A stretch of 64,000 bases of DNA. It comes from JAAOII01 sp965207945 (lineage in GTDB: Bacteria > Pseudomonadota > Gammaproteobacteria > CBDBNL01 > JAAOII01). How positions within the stretch are numbered: position 1 is the stretch's first letter; each line of letters opens with the position of its first letter. Below the pieces are notes generated by a model. It was given only the letters and a program-made list of their open reading frames with translations, did no database searches and was not told where the DNA came from. Positions 44,178 through 53,101 of the stretch are shown here, piece by piece. Made by a program: the position numbers and the translations under genes. The DNA lies in assembly GCA_965207945.1 (NCBI GenBank), contig OZ242303.1:868001-932000 (forward strand), written 5' to 3'.

Positions 44178-45146
44178 ATGAGTCAACTGCATGAAAAATT
44201 AGTGGTTATAGATGGACTGATTATTTCTAAATGGGGGAGGGAAGTATTCATGGATATGCGGAAAGGTGGCATAACTGCTGCTAACTGCACGGTATCCGTA
44301 TGGGAAGGTTTTCAACAAACAGTTAATAATATTATTGATATGCGGCGGCATATTGAAAATAATAAGGATATATTATCTGAGGTTCGTATAACCGCAGACA
44401 TCAAACAAGCAAAGTCGGATAATAAAACTGGCATAATCTTAGGGTTTCAAAACGCCCATGCCTTTGAGGATAACGTAGGTTATGTTAGAACTTTTAAAGA
44501 ATTAGGCGTGGGTATAGTGCAGATGGCTTACAACACACAGAACCTGATTTGCACTGGCTGTTATGAAAAAGATGGAGGATTATCCGATTACGGCAGAGAG
44601 ATTATTGCTGAGATGAACAAAGTAGGGATACTATGCGACCTTTCTCATGTGGGAGCGCAAAGTGCCCGCGATGTTATTGAGTGCTCAACAAAGCCGGTGT
44701 GTTATTCACATTGTCTGCCAGCTGGTTTAAAAGAACATCCACGCAATAAAAGTGATGAGGATCTTAGCTTTATAGCCAAGCGTAATGGCTTTGTTGGAGT
44801 TACTATGTTTCCACCTTTCCTGGCAAAAGGCGTTGAAGCCACAGTTGATGATTATGTTGAAGCAATTGATTATATTGTTAATTTGGTGGGAGAAGATAGA
44901 GTTGGCATAGGAACTGATTTTACTCAAGGATATGGGCGTGAATTTTTTGATTGGATAACTCATGATAAGGGTAATGGACGTAAACTTACCGAGTTTGGCG
45001 AGATCATAAATCCTGAGGGGATGCGCACTATTGGGGATTTTGGCAATTTAACCGCAGCGATGCAAAAGGCAAAGTGGAGTGAAAGCAAAATAGAAAAGAT
45101 TATAGGAATGAATTGGGTTAATTTATTAGATGAGGTGTGGAGTTGA
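44178..45146 (+). CDS. Membrane-dipeptidase family (M19) protein
   Basis: 322-aa metallo-dipeptidase of the renal dipeptidase family. Near residues 8-12 this member has VIDGL where other family members carry an HxD metal motif. GIILGFQNAHAFEDNVGYVRTFKELGVGIVQMAYN (95-129), CDLSHVGAQSARDVIECSTKPVCYSH (156-181) with metal histidines, and VGIGTDFTQGYG near 243 are present. A homologue of this type opens the dimethylglycine gene set of Pseudomonas, directly before the V4R protein and dgcA, exactly as here. Its role in betaine breakdown is not established. First gene of the operon. Confidence 0.85.
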   Translation: MSQLHEKLVVIDGLIISKWGREVFMDMRKGGITAANCTVSVWEGFQQTVNNIIDMRRHIENNKDILSEVRITADIKQAKSDNKTGIILGFQNAHAFEDNVGYVRTFKELGVGIVQMAYNTQNLICTGCYEKDGGLSDYGREIIAEMNKVGILCDLSHVGAQSARDVIECSTKPVCYSHCLPAGLKEHPRNKSDEDLSFIAKRNGFVGVTMFPPFLAKGVEATVDDYVEAIDYIVNLVGEDRVGIGTDFTQGYGREFFDWITHDKGNGRKLTEFGEIINPEGMRTIGDFGNLTAAMQKAKWSESKIEKIIGMNWVNLLDEVWS

Positions 45147-45178
45147 TAGCAAAAATATACTTTGTTGGGGAGGCAAAC

Positions 45179-45232
45179 ATGGCTCGCCCTTATGTAGGTT
45201 TAGGGATAGCATGGGATATGATAGATAACTAG
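45179..45232 (+). CDS. Possible 17-residue leader peptide
   Basis: A tiny frame, MARPYVGLGIAWDMIDN, has the strong ribosome-binding site GGGGAGG (45167-45173) five bases before its ATG. It ends 2 bp before the next gene's ATG. It may serve translational coupling of the V4R gene, or simply be that gene's misplaced ribosome-binding site with a chance ATG. Confidence 0.3.
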   Translation: MARPYVGLGIAWDMIDN

Positions 45233-45234
45233 CA

Positions 45235-45789
45235 ATGGAAAAAATGAACAAACCACAAATTCCAATAGAGGTTGGTGATGATGGCGTATGGAGCACAGAT
45301 GGTTTACCGATGCTATATGTTCCTCGCCACTTTTTTATGAATAATCATTTTGCGGTAAGTGAGGTTCTTGGCGCTGATAAGTATGCGGATATTCTATATA
45401 AAGCTGGCTATAAGTCCGCTTATCATTGGTGCAATCATGAATCGGAGGAGCAGAACTTAAAGGGTATTGAGGTTTTTCATCATTATTTGGCAAGATTATC
45501 ACAACGTGGCTGGGGACAATTCTCATTAATTAAAGAAGATGTGACAGGAGGGGAGTTTAGCGTTAAAGTACTTAACTCTGCTTTTGCCTTGCATTGCAAA
45601 CACTTTAAAGATAGTAATCAGGAAGGTAATAAGATATGTTTTATGTTTGCCGGCTGGTTTGCCGCTGCTGCTGATTGGGTATCTGCCAGCGAGGGAGTGG
45701 GGATGCGTCACAATAGCCAAGAGGTGTCCTGTGCTATGCAAGGGCAGAATGATTGCCTGTTTAGTATTACTGAAGAGAATAACGACTAA
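45235..45789 (+). CDS. V4R-domain protein (DUF5943) of the dimethylglycine operon
   Basis: 184 aa. The N-terminus (GLPMLYVPRHFFMNNHFAVSEVLGADKYADILYKAGYKSAYHW) and the C-terminal 4-vinyl-reductase-like part with FAGWFAAAADWVSASEGVGMRHNSQEVSCAMQGQNDCLFSI fit the V4R small-molecule-binding fold; the late Cys/His set may bind metal or ligand. It has the same position as the conserved hypothetical gene before dgcA in Pseudomonas. A sensor or accessory role is inferred. It overlaps dgcA by 1 bp. Confidence 0.78.
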   Translation: MEKMNKPQIPIEVGDDGVWSTDGLPMLYVPRHFFMNNHFAVSEVLGADKYADILYKAGYKSAYHWCNHESEEQNLKGIEVFHHYLARLSQRGWGQFSLIKEDVTGGEFSVKVLNSAFALHCKHFKDSNQEGNKICFMFAGWFAAAADWVSASEGVGMRHNSQEVSCAMQGQNDCLFSITEENND

Positions 45790-47846
45790 TGAGCTACGAA
45801 CATTTATTTCAACCCATTACCTTAAACAAGGTTACGGTCAAAAATAGAGTAATGAGTACAGCTCATGCCGAAGTTTATCCCGTTGATGGAATGCCGCAAG
45901 AGCAGTATATAAAGTATTACGAAGAAAAAGCCAAAGGAGGTTTGGGGTTGGCTGTATGTGGTGGTTCAAGTCCTGTATCTAAGGATAGCCCGTGGATATG
46001 GTGGAAGTCGGTGAATTTGACAACTGATGAGGTAATTCCTCATCTTAATAATCTTGCTACAGCAATGCATAAGCATGGTTCGCGCATAATGATTCAAATA
46101 ACTCACATGGGTAGAAGGACCAACTACTATGGTGGAGATTGGCCTCATTTAGTAACTCCTAGTGGTATTAAAGAGCCGGTGCATCGCGGCTATGCTAAGA
46201 CCATAGAACATCATGAAATTAAGCGTATAGTGGAGGATTTTGCCAGTGCTGCACATAGAGTGCAACAAGCGGGTATGGATGGAGTGGAAATATCCGCAGC
46301 TCATCAGCATTTAATAGATCAGTTTTGGAGCCCGCGTGTTAATAAACGGACTGATGAATATGGCGGCAGTTTAGAGAATCGTCTTAGGTTTGGCAAGATG
46401 GTGCTTGAGGCAATACGCGAGAAGGTGGGCAGCGATTTTTGTGTGGGCTTGAGAATGTGCGCTGATGAATTTCACGAAGATGGGCTTTCGCAAGATGAGT
46501 TAAAGGAAATTGCGGCTGCAATGTCTGCCACTAAAATGCTTGATTTTATCAGTGTTGTTGGTTCGGGTGCTGATACGCATAATACTCTTGCTAACTGCAT
46601 GCCTCCTATGTCTTTACCTCCTGAGCCATTTGTGCATCTTGCCGCAGGAATTAAGTCAGTTATAGATGTTCCGCTTATGCATGCTCAGGGGATTCGCGAC
46701 CCACAACAGGCAGAAAGAATTCTTGCCGAGGGCTTGGTGGATATAGTGGGGATGACGCGTCCGCATATAGCCGACCCGCATTTAATTAATAAAATACGTA
46801 GCGGACAGGAGCTGCAAATAAAGCAGTGTGTGGGCGCAAACTACTGTATTGATAGGCAGTATATGGGGTTGGATGTTTTATGTATTCAAAATGCCGCCAC
46901 TAGTAGAGAACGCACTATGCCACATATTATTGTGCGTAGCGGTAAAAAAGCTAAGAAAGTTGTGGTGGTGGGAGGAGGACCTGCTGGACTTGAGGCAGCG
47001 CGCGTTAGCCGTGAAAGAGGCAATGATGTGGTACTTTTTGAGAAAAATGAAGAAGTAGGAGGACAGGTTACTTTGGCAGCGAAGGTTCCGCAACGCGACC
47101 AGATGGGTGGGATAATCCGTTGGTTTGCCCTTGAAGTTAAACGGTTGGGTGTTGATGTGCGGCTTGGTAAGGAGGCGGATGCAGCTGCTATAAGAAATGA
47201 GGAACCAGATGTAGTGGTTTTGGCTAATGGAGGCAGACCAAATGTGCGGGAATCTGCTGAATGGAATTATGATAAGGGGCTGTCGGTTGCATCATGGGAT
47301 ATTCTTAACGGTAAAGTTATGCCTGAAAAGAATGTGCTTATTTATGATTCACCGGCGCAACATGCAGGCGCAGGTGTTGCGGACTTTATGGCGAGCAAGG
47401 GCTCGCAGGTTGAGATAGTAACCAGTGAAACTAAGATTTCAGAGGATGTGGGGGGCACTACTTTTCCAATTTTTTATCGCAGGTTATATGCGCAGAATGT
47501 TATCTTCACCCCTAATTTCTGGCTTGAGAAGGTGGAAAAAGAAGGAGATAAGATAATTGCCACTCTTAAGAATGAATATACGGAGCATTTGGAGGAACGA
47601 GAAGTGGACCAGGTAGTCATTGAAAATGGTATTATTCCCAATGAAGAACTATACTATGAACTAAAAGAGGAATCAATTAATAAAGGGGTAACTAATATTG
47701 ATGAGCTTTATGCGGCAAAGCCGCAGTCGTGCATTGAGCAGATTAAAGATAAGCAATTTGTGATGTTTCGCATAGGAGATTGTGTTTCCATGCATAACAT
47801 CCATGGAGCTATTTATGACGCTCTCCGTTTGTGTAAAGATCTATAG
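45789..47846 (+). CDS. dgcA: Dimethylglycine demethylase subunit DgcA
   Basis: 685 aa, trimethylamine-dehydrogenase-like flavoprotein. An N-terminal old-yellow-enzyme TIM barrel binds FMN (ITHMGRR near 100, DGVEISAAHQHLIDQFWSPRVNKRTDEYGGS near 160-190). An iron-sulphur segment follows at 347-365, then a dinucleotide-binding domain (VVVVGGGPAGLEAARV near 392). It removes a methyl group from dimethylglycine to give sarcosine, passing electrons to DgcB and the Etf pair. The cluster region has Cys347, Cys353 and Cys365, but Ala350 where trimethylamine dehydrogenase has its second Cys. Confidence 0.9.
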   Translation: MSYEHLFQPITLNKVTVKNRVMSTAHAEVYPVDGMPQEQYIKYYEEKAKGGLGLAVCGGSSPVSKDSPWIWWKSVNLTTDEVIPHLNNLATAMHKHGSRIMIQITHMGRRTNYYGGDWPHLVTPSGIKEPVHRGYAKTIEHHEIKRIVEDFASAAHRVQQAGMDGVEISAAHQHLIDQFWSPRVNKRTDEYGGSLENRLRFGKMVLEAIREKVGSDFCVGLRMCADEFHEDGLSQDELKEIAAAMSATKMLDFISVVGSGADTHNTLANCMPPMSLPPEPFVHLAAGIKSVIDVPLMHAQGIRDPQQAERILAEGLVDIVGMTRPHIADPHLINKIRSGQELQIKQCVGANYCIDRQYMGLDVLCIQNAATSRERTMPHIIVRSGKKAKKVVVVGGGPAGLEAARVSRERGNDVVLFEKNEEVGGQVTLAAKVPQRDQMGGIIRWFALEVKRLGVDVRLGKEADAAAIRNEEPDVVVLANGGRPNVRESAEWNYDKGLSVASWDILNGKVMPEKNVLIYDSPAQHAGAGVADFMASKGSQVEIVTSETKISEDVGGTTFPIFYRRLYAQNVIFTPNFWLEKVEKEGDKIIATLKNEYTEHLEEREVDQVVIENGIIPNEELYYELKEESINKGVTNIDELYAAKPQSCIEQIKDKQFVMFRIGDCVSMHNIHGAIYDALRLCKDL

Positions 47847-47852
47847 CAATTT

Positions 47853-49772
47853 ATGAGCATTTCACAAATTATTGGGATATTAATGTTGGTGGCTATAGCT
47901 GGTATATCCTTAGCTGTTATTTATCGTGGGATGCTGTGGAGTAAAGGGAGGAGTATGAAACTTCCCTATTTTAAACTCCTTTTTACCATCCCCAAGAGGT
48001 ATTTTGTTGATTTGCATCATATAGTGATGCGTGATTCTTATATTGCCTACACACATGTTTTAGTTGCAGGTGGCACGTTGGCGGCTCTGACTTTGTTGTT
48101 TGTAACCTATTTGTTGGGGTTTCGTCATTGGTTGCTTTCTATTTTATTATTAGCCGCTTTAGTAACCGTGCTGATAGGCGCCTGCTTTGTTTTGTGGCGG
48201 CGGATAAAACGTCCCAAACGATTATCCGCAGGCAAGTGGAATATGGTTCCTGTTGCTCTTTTTGCTCTTTCTGGTGGCTTGTTGCTGCCTGTGTTAAGTG
48301 ATGCTGGAATTGTTGAGGGGTTTCACTATCAAGTGCAGTTGGCAGCACTGGTATTGGCGGCAGGAGGGATAGTGGAACTAACCTTTGCTGGAGTACTTAA
48401 CCGCCCGTTTAAACACATATTTATCGGTTCATTTAATTTGGCTTTTCATCCACGCCAAGATAGATTTCAGAAAGATAATATATCAGCAGCATTGAAACCG
48501 ATTGATTCGCTGGGTTCTCTTGATTCGCTTGGTTCAACGAAAGAACAAATAGGGGTTAAGACAATTAAGGATTTTGCATGGAATCGGTTGCTTAACTTTG
48601 ATGCATGCGTTGAGTGTGGGAAGTGTGAGAATGCCTGCCCAGCATTTGCCGCTGAACAGCCGTTAAATCCTAAAAAACTTATACAGGACTTAGTTGCATC
48701 CATGGAGGGACGGGCATCAATTGGTTATGCTGGCAGCCCAACGCCTAACATAGAACCCTTGCAAGCGGGGACTAAGTATGCAGCGGATGAAGCCATCGTT
48801 GGCAGCACAATTCAAGCAGATACTCTGTGGTCTTGTACTAGTTGCCGCGCCTGTGTTTATGAGTGCCCTATGATGGTTGAACATGTTGATGCCATTGTTG
48901 ATTTACGCAGGAACCTGACAATGGAGCAGGGTGCTTTACCGCAAAAAAGCTTTGAAGCGTTGGAGAATTTGCGCCATACGGATAATCCTGATGGTAATAA
49001 CCCCGAACAACGAGCTAATTGGGCTATTGATTTAAATGTTCCAATATTGGAGCCAGGAGATAGCACAGATGTTCTGCTTTATGCGGGGCAAGGGGCTTAT
49101 GAGCTGCGTAATCAGAATACCCTAAGGAACTTGGCGCAGTTATTGAAAAAAGCTCAAGTAAATTTTGCTATTTTAGGTAATAGAGAAATTGATACAGGCG
49201 ACTTAGCGCGCCGATTAGGAGATGAAGCGCTTTTTCAGGAAATGGCGCAACGTAGCATTGCTATTTTAGATAGCGTTAAGTTTAAGAGCATAATTACAGC
49301 CGACCCGCATATTTATAATATATTAAAGAATGAGTACCCAGATTATGGCGGTAACTATCAGGTGTATCATCATACAGAATATCTTTTACAGCTATTCAAT
49401 GAAGGTAAGCTTAAAGTTACTAAAAAGAATGCTGGTGTGAAGATAACCTATCATGACCCATGCTATCTGGGGCGTTATAATGGAGTAACAGATGCTCCAC
49501 GTGAATTATTACGATATATAACCGATGATTTTTCTGATATGGAAAGGTCAGCAATGCGTTCGCGCTGTTGTGGCTGGGGCGGCGGGGCAGCGTATTCAGA
49601 TGTGCCTGGCAAGAGAAGAATTCCTGATATGAGAATGGATGATGTGCGTGAAACAAAGGCGGAGATAGTTGCGGTGGCATGCCCTAATTGTATGACAATG
49701 CTGGAAGGAGTTGTTGAACCTAAACCTAAGGTTAGCGACATAGTTGAGTTAGTAAGCGCAGCGGTGAGTTGA
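47853..49772 (+). CDS. dgcB: Dimethylglycine demethylase Fe-S membrane subunit DgcB
   Basis: 639 aa. About five membrane helices lie in the first 190 residues (IIGILMLVAIAGISLAVIY, VLVAGGTLAALTLLFVTYLLGF and others). Two [4Fe-4S] motifs follow, CVECGKCENACP (about 251) and CTSCRACVYECP (about 329), then two cysteine-rich CCG-type regions (DPCYLGRYNGV; RSRCCGWGGGAAY; ACPNCMTM). This is the GlpC/HdrD-like electron carrier that links DgcA and the Etf proteins to the membrane. An 18-bp repeat encodes DSLGSLDSLGS near residue 214. Confidence 0.9.
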   Translation: MSISQIIGILMLVAIAGISLAVIYRGMLWSKGRSMKLPYFKLLFTIPKRYFVDLHHIVMRDSYIAYTHVLVAGGTLAALTLLFVTYLLGFRHWLLSILLLAALVTVLIGACFVLWRRIKRPKRLSAGKWNMVPVALFALSGGLLLPVLSDAGIVEGFHYQVQLAALVLAAGGIVELTFAGVLNRPFKHIFIGSFNLAFHPRQDRFQKDNISAALKPIDSLGSLDSLGSTKEQIGVKTIKDFAWNRLLNFDACVECGKCENACPAFAAEQPLNPKKLIQDLVASMEGRASIGYAGSPTPNIEPLQAGTKYAADEAIVGSTIQADTLWSCTSCRACVYECPMMVEHVDAIVDLRRNLTMEQGALPQKSFEALENLRHTDNPDGNNPEQRANWAIDLNVPILEPGDSTDVLLYAGQGAYELRNQNTLRNLAQLLKKAQVNFAILGNREIDTGDLARRLGDEALFQEMAQRSIAILDSVKFKSIITADPHIYNILKNEYPDYGGNYQVYHHTEYLLQLFNEGKLKVTKKNAGVKITYHDPCYLGRYNGVTDAPRELLRYITDDFSDMERSAMRSRCCGWGGGAAYSDVPGKRRIPDMRMDDVRETKAEIVAVACPNCMTMLEGVVEPKPKVSDIVELVSAAVS

Positions 49773-49775
49773 ATA

Positions 49776-50927
49776 ATGGATAATATTAAGCGGATCAATC
49801 CTCATCAATTGCAACAGGGCTTTATAGGTCCTAATGGCATAAAACGCATAGCGCGTGGGTCATCTTCCCTCCACAGCGACTATAAGCAAAACCTCTCATT
49901 AGAACCAGCGGTAAAGCAACTTGCCATAGAAAAAGCGGATAGTTATGTGATGGTGTTTTTGCATAGTAAAGATGGGATGCTGTCCACTTTGGATAAAGAA
50001 GTTTTGTATGTGGCAAGAGTCCTTGCAGGGAGGAAGCCCAAGTGTGCGGTTTTAACTGTGGTTTTTGGTGAAATTGAAAGCGATTTGCGCCAACACGGGA
50101 GCGATAGAGTGATTATTTTGAACCAGTCCGTGTATCAGGGTTATGCGGCTGTTGCCAAAACTAAAGCGCTTGCGGAGATTCGTAAGAAGTTCTCGCCAGA
50201 TTATATTTTGTGTGGCGAAGGTTATGGCGGTGATTCTGAATTGGCAAGACGATTGGCAGTTAGTGAAAATGCCTCAATTGCCACGAATGTAATAGAAATT
50301 GATGATAAAAAACTTAGAAGAATTTGCGATAATGGCCGCCAACAGGCAGTAAGAGAATTAACCGACATCATAGTCCTCACTGGCGGAGTTGCGGACTCGG
50401 AGTTAGATTTTACCACTGAGGCAAGAATGGAAGAATGGAATCTAGCGGAAGAAATTAATGATTATAGAGGTGATACCTACAGTGTGCCAGCGCAAGAACT
50501 ACCGCTGGAAGAGGCAAATTTTATTCTTTCTGCCGGCAATGGCATAGCTAATATGGAGACATTTAAGCAACTTGCTAATTCGTTAGAATGCAGTATAGCA
50601 GGCAGCAGAGTGGTGGTGGATGATGGTAAACTGCCGCGTGAAATGCAGGTTGGCGCTACTGGAAAAACAGTTAGTTCTTCAGTATACATAGCGGTTGGCA
50701 TATCTGGCGCCGTGCAACATCTTCAAGGCATAAAAGATTGCGGCAATGTTATAGCGGTTAACTTAGATGATAGCTGCGATATGGTGAAACGGGCTGATTT
50801 ATCATTAATATGTGATGCTGAGGAATGGATGCAGGAGATGATAAAACTTAGCGCAAAAAATAATCCATCCGCTAATCCATCTGTTAGCGATAAGGCAATT
50901 AGTGATAAGAGTGCAAAGAGTGCATGA
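49776..50927 (+). CDS. etfA: Electron transfer flavoprotein alpha subunit of the Dgc system
   Basis: 383 aa. The C-terminal FAD-binding domain is clear: QVGATGKTVSSSVYIAVGISGAVQHLQGIKDCGNVIAVNLD type sequence near 298-338. The N-terminal part is diverged from housekeeping EtfA, as in the Etf-like genes next to dgcB in Pseudomonas. It accepts electrons from DgcA/DgcB. A low-complexity tail (NPSANPSVSDKAISDKSAKSA, encoded by short repeats) is additional to the family. It overlaps etfB by 4 bp. Confidence 0.88.
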   Translation: MDNIKRINPHQLQQGFIGPNGIKRIARGSSSLHSDYKQNLSLEPAVKQLAIEKADSYVMVFLHSKDGMLSTLDKEVLYVARVLAGRKPKCAVLTVVFGEIESDLRQHGSDRVIILNQSVYQGYAAVAKTKALAEIRKKFSPDYILCGEGYGGDSELARRLAVSENASIATNVIEIDDKKLRRICDNGRQQAVRELTDIIVLTGGVADSELDFTTEARMEEWNLAEEINDYRGDTYSVPAQELPLEEANFILSAGNGIANMETFKQLANSLECSIAGSRVVVDDGKLPREMQVGATGKTVSSSVYIAVGISGAVQHLQGIKDCGNVIAVNLDDSCDMVKRADLSLICDAEEWMQEMIKLSAKNNPSANPSVSDKAISDKSAKSA

Positions 50928-51718
50928 TGAAAATTAATAAACTAGTAACTTTGGTGAGTGTGGCGCATCATCCTTTATCTGGGAAAGAAATTTACTCAAC
51001 TAATGACACACGCGCATTGCAGTTAGCTATGGGCTTGGAGGCAAAAATTCATAAGGTGGTGCATGCAGGAGATAGAGGATGCCCTGCGCTATCCGGCTAT
51101 CTTGGGATGGGGATTGATAAGATTCATTGCATAGATACCTCATATAAAGGGACGAAAAATAAAGGTAAGACCAAGGATGCATGCTCTTTGTTAGCTGGCT
51201 TTATTAAAAAAGAAAATCCAACTATTGTTGTAAGTGGAATGCAGGCGCAAAGTGGTTTGGGTAGTGGTCTGCTTCCTTATATGCTTGCGGATATATTGGG
51301 AATTAATCTTATAAGCAATGTCTTGCATGCCGAAGTGGGAGAGAAGGAAGTTAATTTGGTGCAGTTTTTACCTAAGGGAAAAAGAAGAGAGTTATCTGTT
51401 CGCCCGCCTTTTATACTCTCAGTGCATCCCGCTGCTCCTTTGAATATTAAGTATGCATGGGGGCGTTCTCAAGCAGGACGTATTGCTAAAGCCGATGCAA
51501 GTTTATTGGCGGTTCCAGCATTATCTGATGACTGGGATAATGCTCCGCTAGAAAAGGGTAGAAAAAGATTATCAATTAGCACTGGGAAAAGTGGATTTGA
51601 GAGAATGCAACGTGCCATTGCCATTAGCGGAGGAGGCGGAGAAGTGGTAAAATATGGTAGTGCTGGAGAAAAGGCGAAAGTTGTGTATGATTTTTTAACG
51701 GACAAGAAACTTGTATAA
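50924..51718 (+). CDS. etfB: Electron transfer flavoprotein beta subunit of the Dgc system
   Basis: 264 aa. EtfB fold: LVSVAHHPLSGKEIYSTNDTRALQLAMGLE at the start, GMQAQSGLGSGLLPYMLADILGINLISNVLHAEV near 102-135 (nucleotide-binding loop), and VRPPFILSVHPAAPLNIKYA near 163 (the family's conserved P-x-x-x-V/S element). It pairs with the upstream alpha subunit. The last 60 residues are Gly/Lys-rich and less conserved. A 64-bp AT-rich gap separates it from gbcA. Confidence 0.88.
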   Translation: MMKINKLVTLVSVAHHPLSGKEIYSTNDTRALQLAMGLEAKIHKVVHAGDRGCPALSGYLGMGIDKIHCIDTSYKGTKNKGKTKDACSLLAGFIKKENPTIVVSGMQAQSGLGSGLLPYMLADILGINLISNVLHAEVGEKEVNLVQFLPKGKRRELSVRPPFILSVHPAAPLNIKYAWGRSQAGRIAKADASLLAVPALSDDWDNAPLEKGRKRLSISTGKSGFERMQRAIAISGGGGEVVKYGSAGEKAKVVYDFLTDKKLV

Positions 51719-51782
51719 AAATTTTTATGAGTTTTAATGTTTTATTTTAATGTAACTTAAATATGCGAATACGCACTTAATT

Positions 51783-53042
51783 ATGAGTATAGATATACAA
51801 CCCAATATACAGACCATGATGCAGAAATGGGTAGGTGAATATAAAGACGGTTATAGCTTACCTGCCTCTTTGTACACTGCTAAAGAGACATTTGACTTTG
51901 ATATGAAAACTGTCTTTCATGATAATTGGATTTATGCAGCTTGTGAGTCGGACGTAAAGAAGGCGGGAGATTATTATTGCTTTAATCTTCATAATAACTC
52001 AATTATTATTTGTCGCGATGATAATGGCGAACTTCGTTCCTTTCATAACAGTTGTTGCCATCGCGGTTCTTTAATATGTCAAGAGGGTAGGCGTAATGTG
52101 GCAAAGCTTGTATGTCCTTATCATCAGTGGACCTATAATCTGGATGGCAAACTGATATTTGTTCCTCAAATGGCGGGGAAGATGGATTTATCAAAACATT
52201 CTTTAAAACCCATCCATATTAAAAATATAGGCGGCATGATATTTATATGCTTGGGAGATAATCCTCCTTCTTCAATTGATGAAGTTGAGAAGGACTTGGC
52301 TCCTTATGTAGCGCCGTATAACTTGGTGGGATTAAAAGTTGCTGCTCAAAGCGATATAGTTGAAGAGGCAAATTGGAAATTGGTTATGGAAAATAACCGT
52401 GAGTGTTATCATTGTAAAGCCAATCATCCTGAGCTGTTAACTCCTTTGCATGAATATGGCTTTGGCTTTGACCCTTCCAATGCCAGTGAAATAGAGAAGA
52501 AAGAGTTCGCCAAATATGAAGAAATGGTGGAGAATAAGAAAATTGAGTGGCAAGAGTGTAGTTTGCCTTATGAAGAAAAATCATTCCCTAATGATTCCTG
52601 GTATCGGACAGTGAGAATGCCCCTTGCTCATAACTCCGTATCACATACTACGGATGGCAAATTGGGTTGTAAAAAACTTTTAGCGCCCTTTAAACAGCCA
52701 GAGAGTAGCAGTTTATCTATTTGGACGCATCCTAATTCATGGCATCATTTTGCGTGTGACCATATTATTACCTTTAAAGTTTTGCCAGTAAGTGAGAATC
52801 AGAGTTTGGTAAGAACAAAATGGCTGGTTAGGGATGATGCAATTGAAGGAGAGGATTATGAGCTTGAACATCTTACTAATTGCTGGACTCAGACGAATAA
52901 ACAGGATCAAAGGTTGGTAGAGAATAACTTTGCTGGTATTAAAACTGCAGGATATACTCCTGGTCCTTATTCACCAGTAACCGAGAAGTATGTTGATAAT
53001 TTTGCTAACTGGTATGTTAGCAGGTTGAAGAGTTATCTGTGA
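51783..53042 (+). CDS. gbcA: Glycine betaine demethylase, Rieske oxygenase subunit (GbcA type)
   Basis: 419 aa. Rieske ligands Cys91-x-His93 and Cys111-x-x-His114 (CCHRG ... CPYHQW). The catalytic-iron region is ENNRECYHCKANHPEL with His210 and His215. It is an aromatic-ring-hydroxylating-type oxygenase alpha subunit; the GbcA branch demethylates glycine betaine to dimethylglycine and formaldehyde using electrons from GbcB. The related stachydrine or carnitine oxygenases are alternatives, but the adjacent reductase and the complete dgc and sox sets favour betaine. Confidence 0.88.
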   Translation: MSIDIQPNIQTMMQKWVGEYKDGYSLPASLYTAKETFDFDMKTVFHDNWIYAACESDVKKAGDYYCFNLHNNSIIICRDDNGELRSFHNSCCHRGSLICQEGRRNVAKLVCPYHQWTYNLDGKLIFVPQMAGKMDLSKHSLKPIHIKNIGGMIFICLGDNPPSSIDEVEKDLAPYVAPYNLVGLKVAAQSDIVEEANWKLVMENNRECYHCKANHPELLTPLHEYGFGFDPSNASEIEKKEFAKYEEMVENKKIEWQECSLPYEEKSFPNDSWYRTVRMPLAHNSVSHTTDGKLGCKKLLAPFKQPESSSLSIWTHPNSWHHFACDHIITFKVLPVSENQSLVRTKWLVRDDAIEGEDYELEHLTNCWTQTNKQDQRLVENNFAGIKTAGYTPGPYSPVTEKYVDNFANWYVSRLKSYL

Positions 53043-53101
53043 AGCGCAGAATAGTAATGACTAATTTTGCAGAATATTAATTTTTGTAGTAAAACTTTGT
53101 A

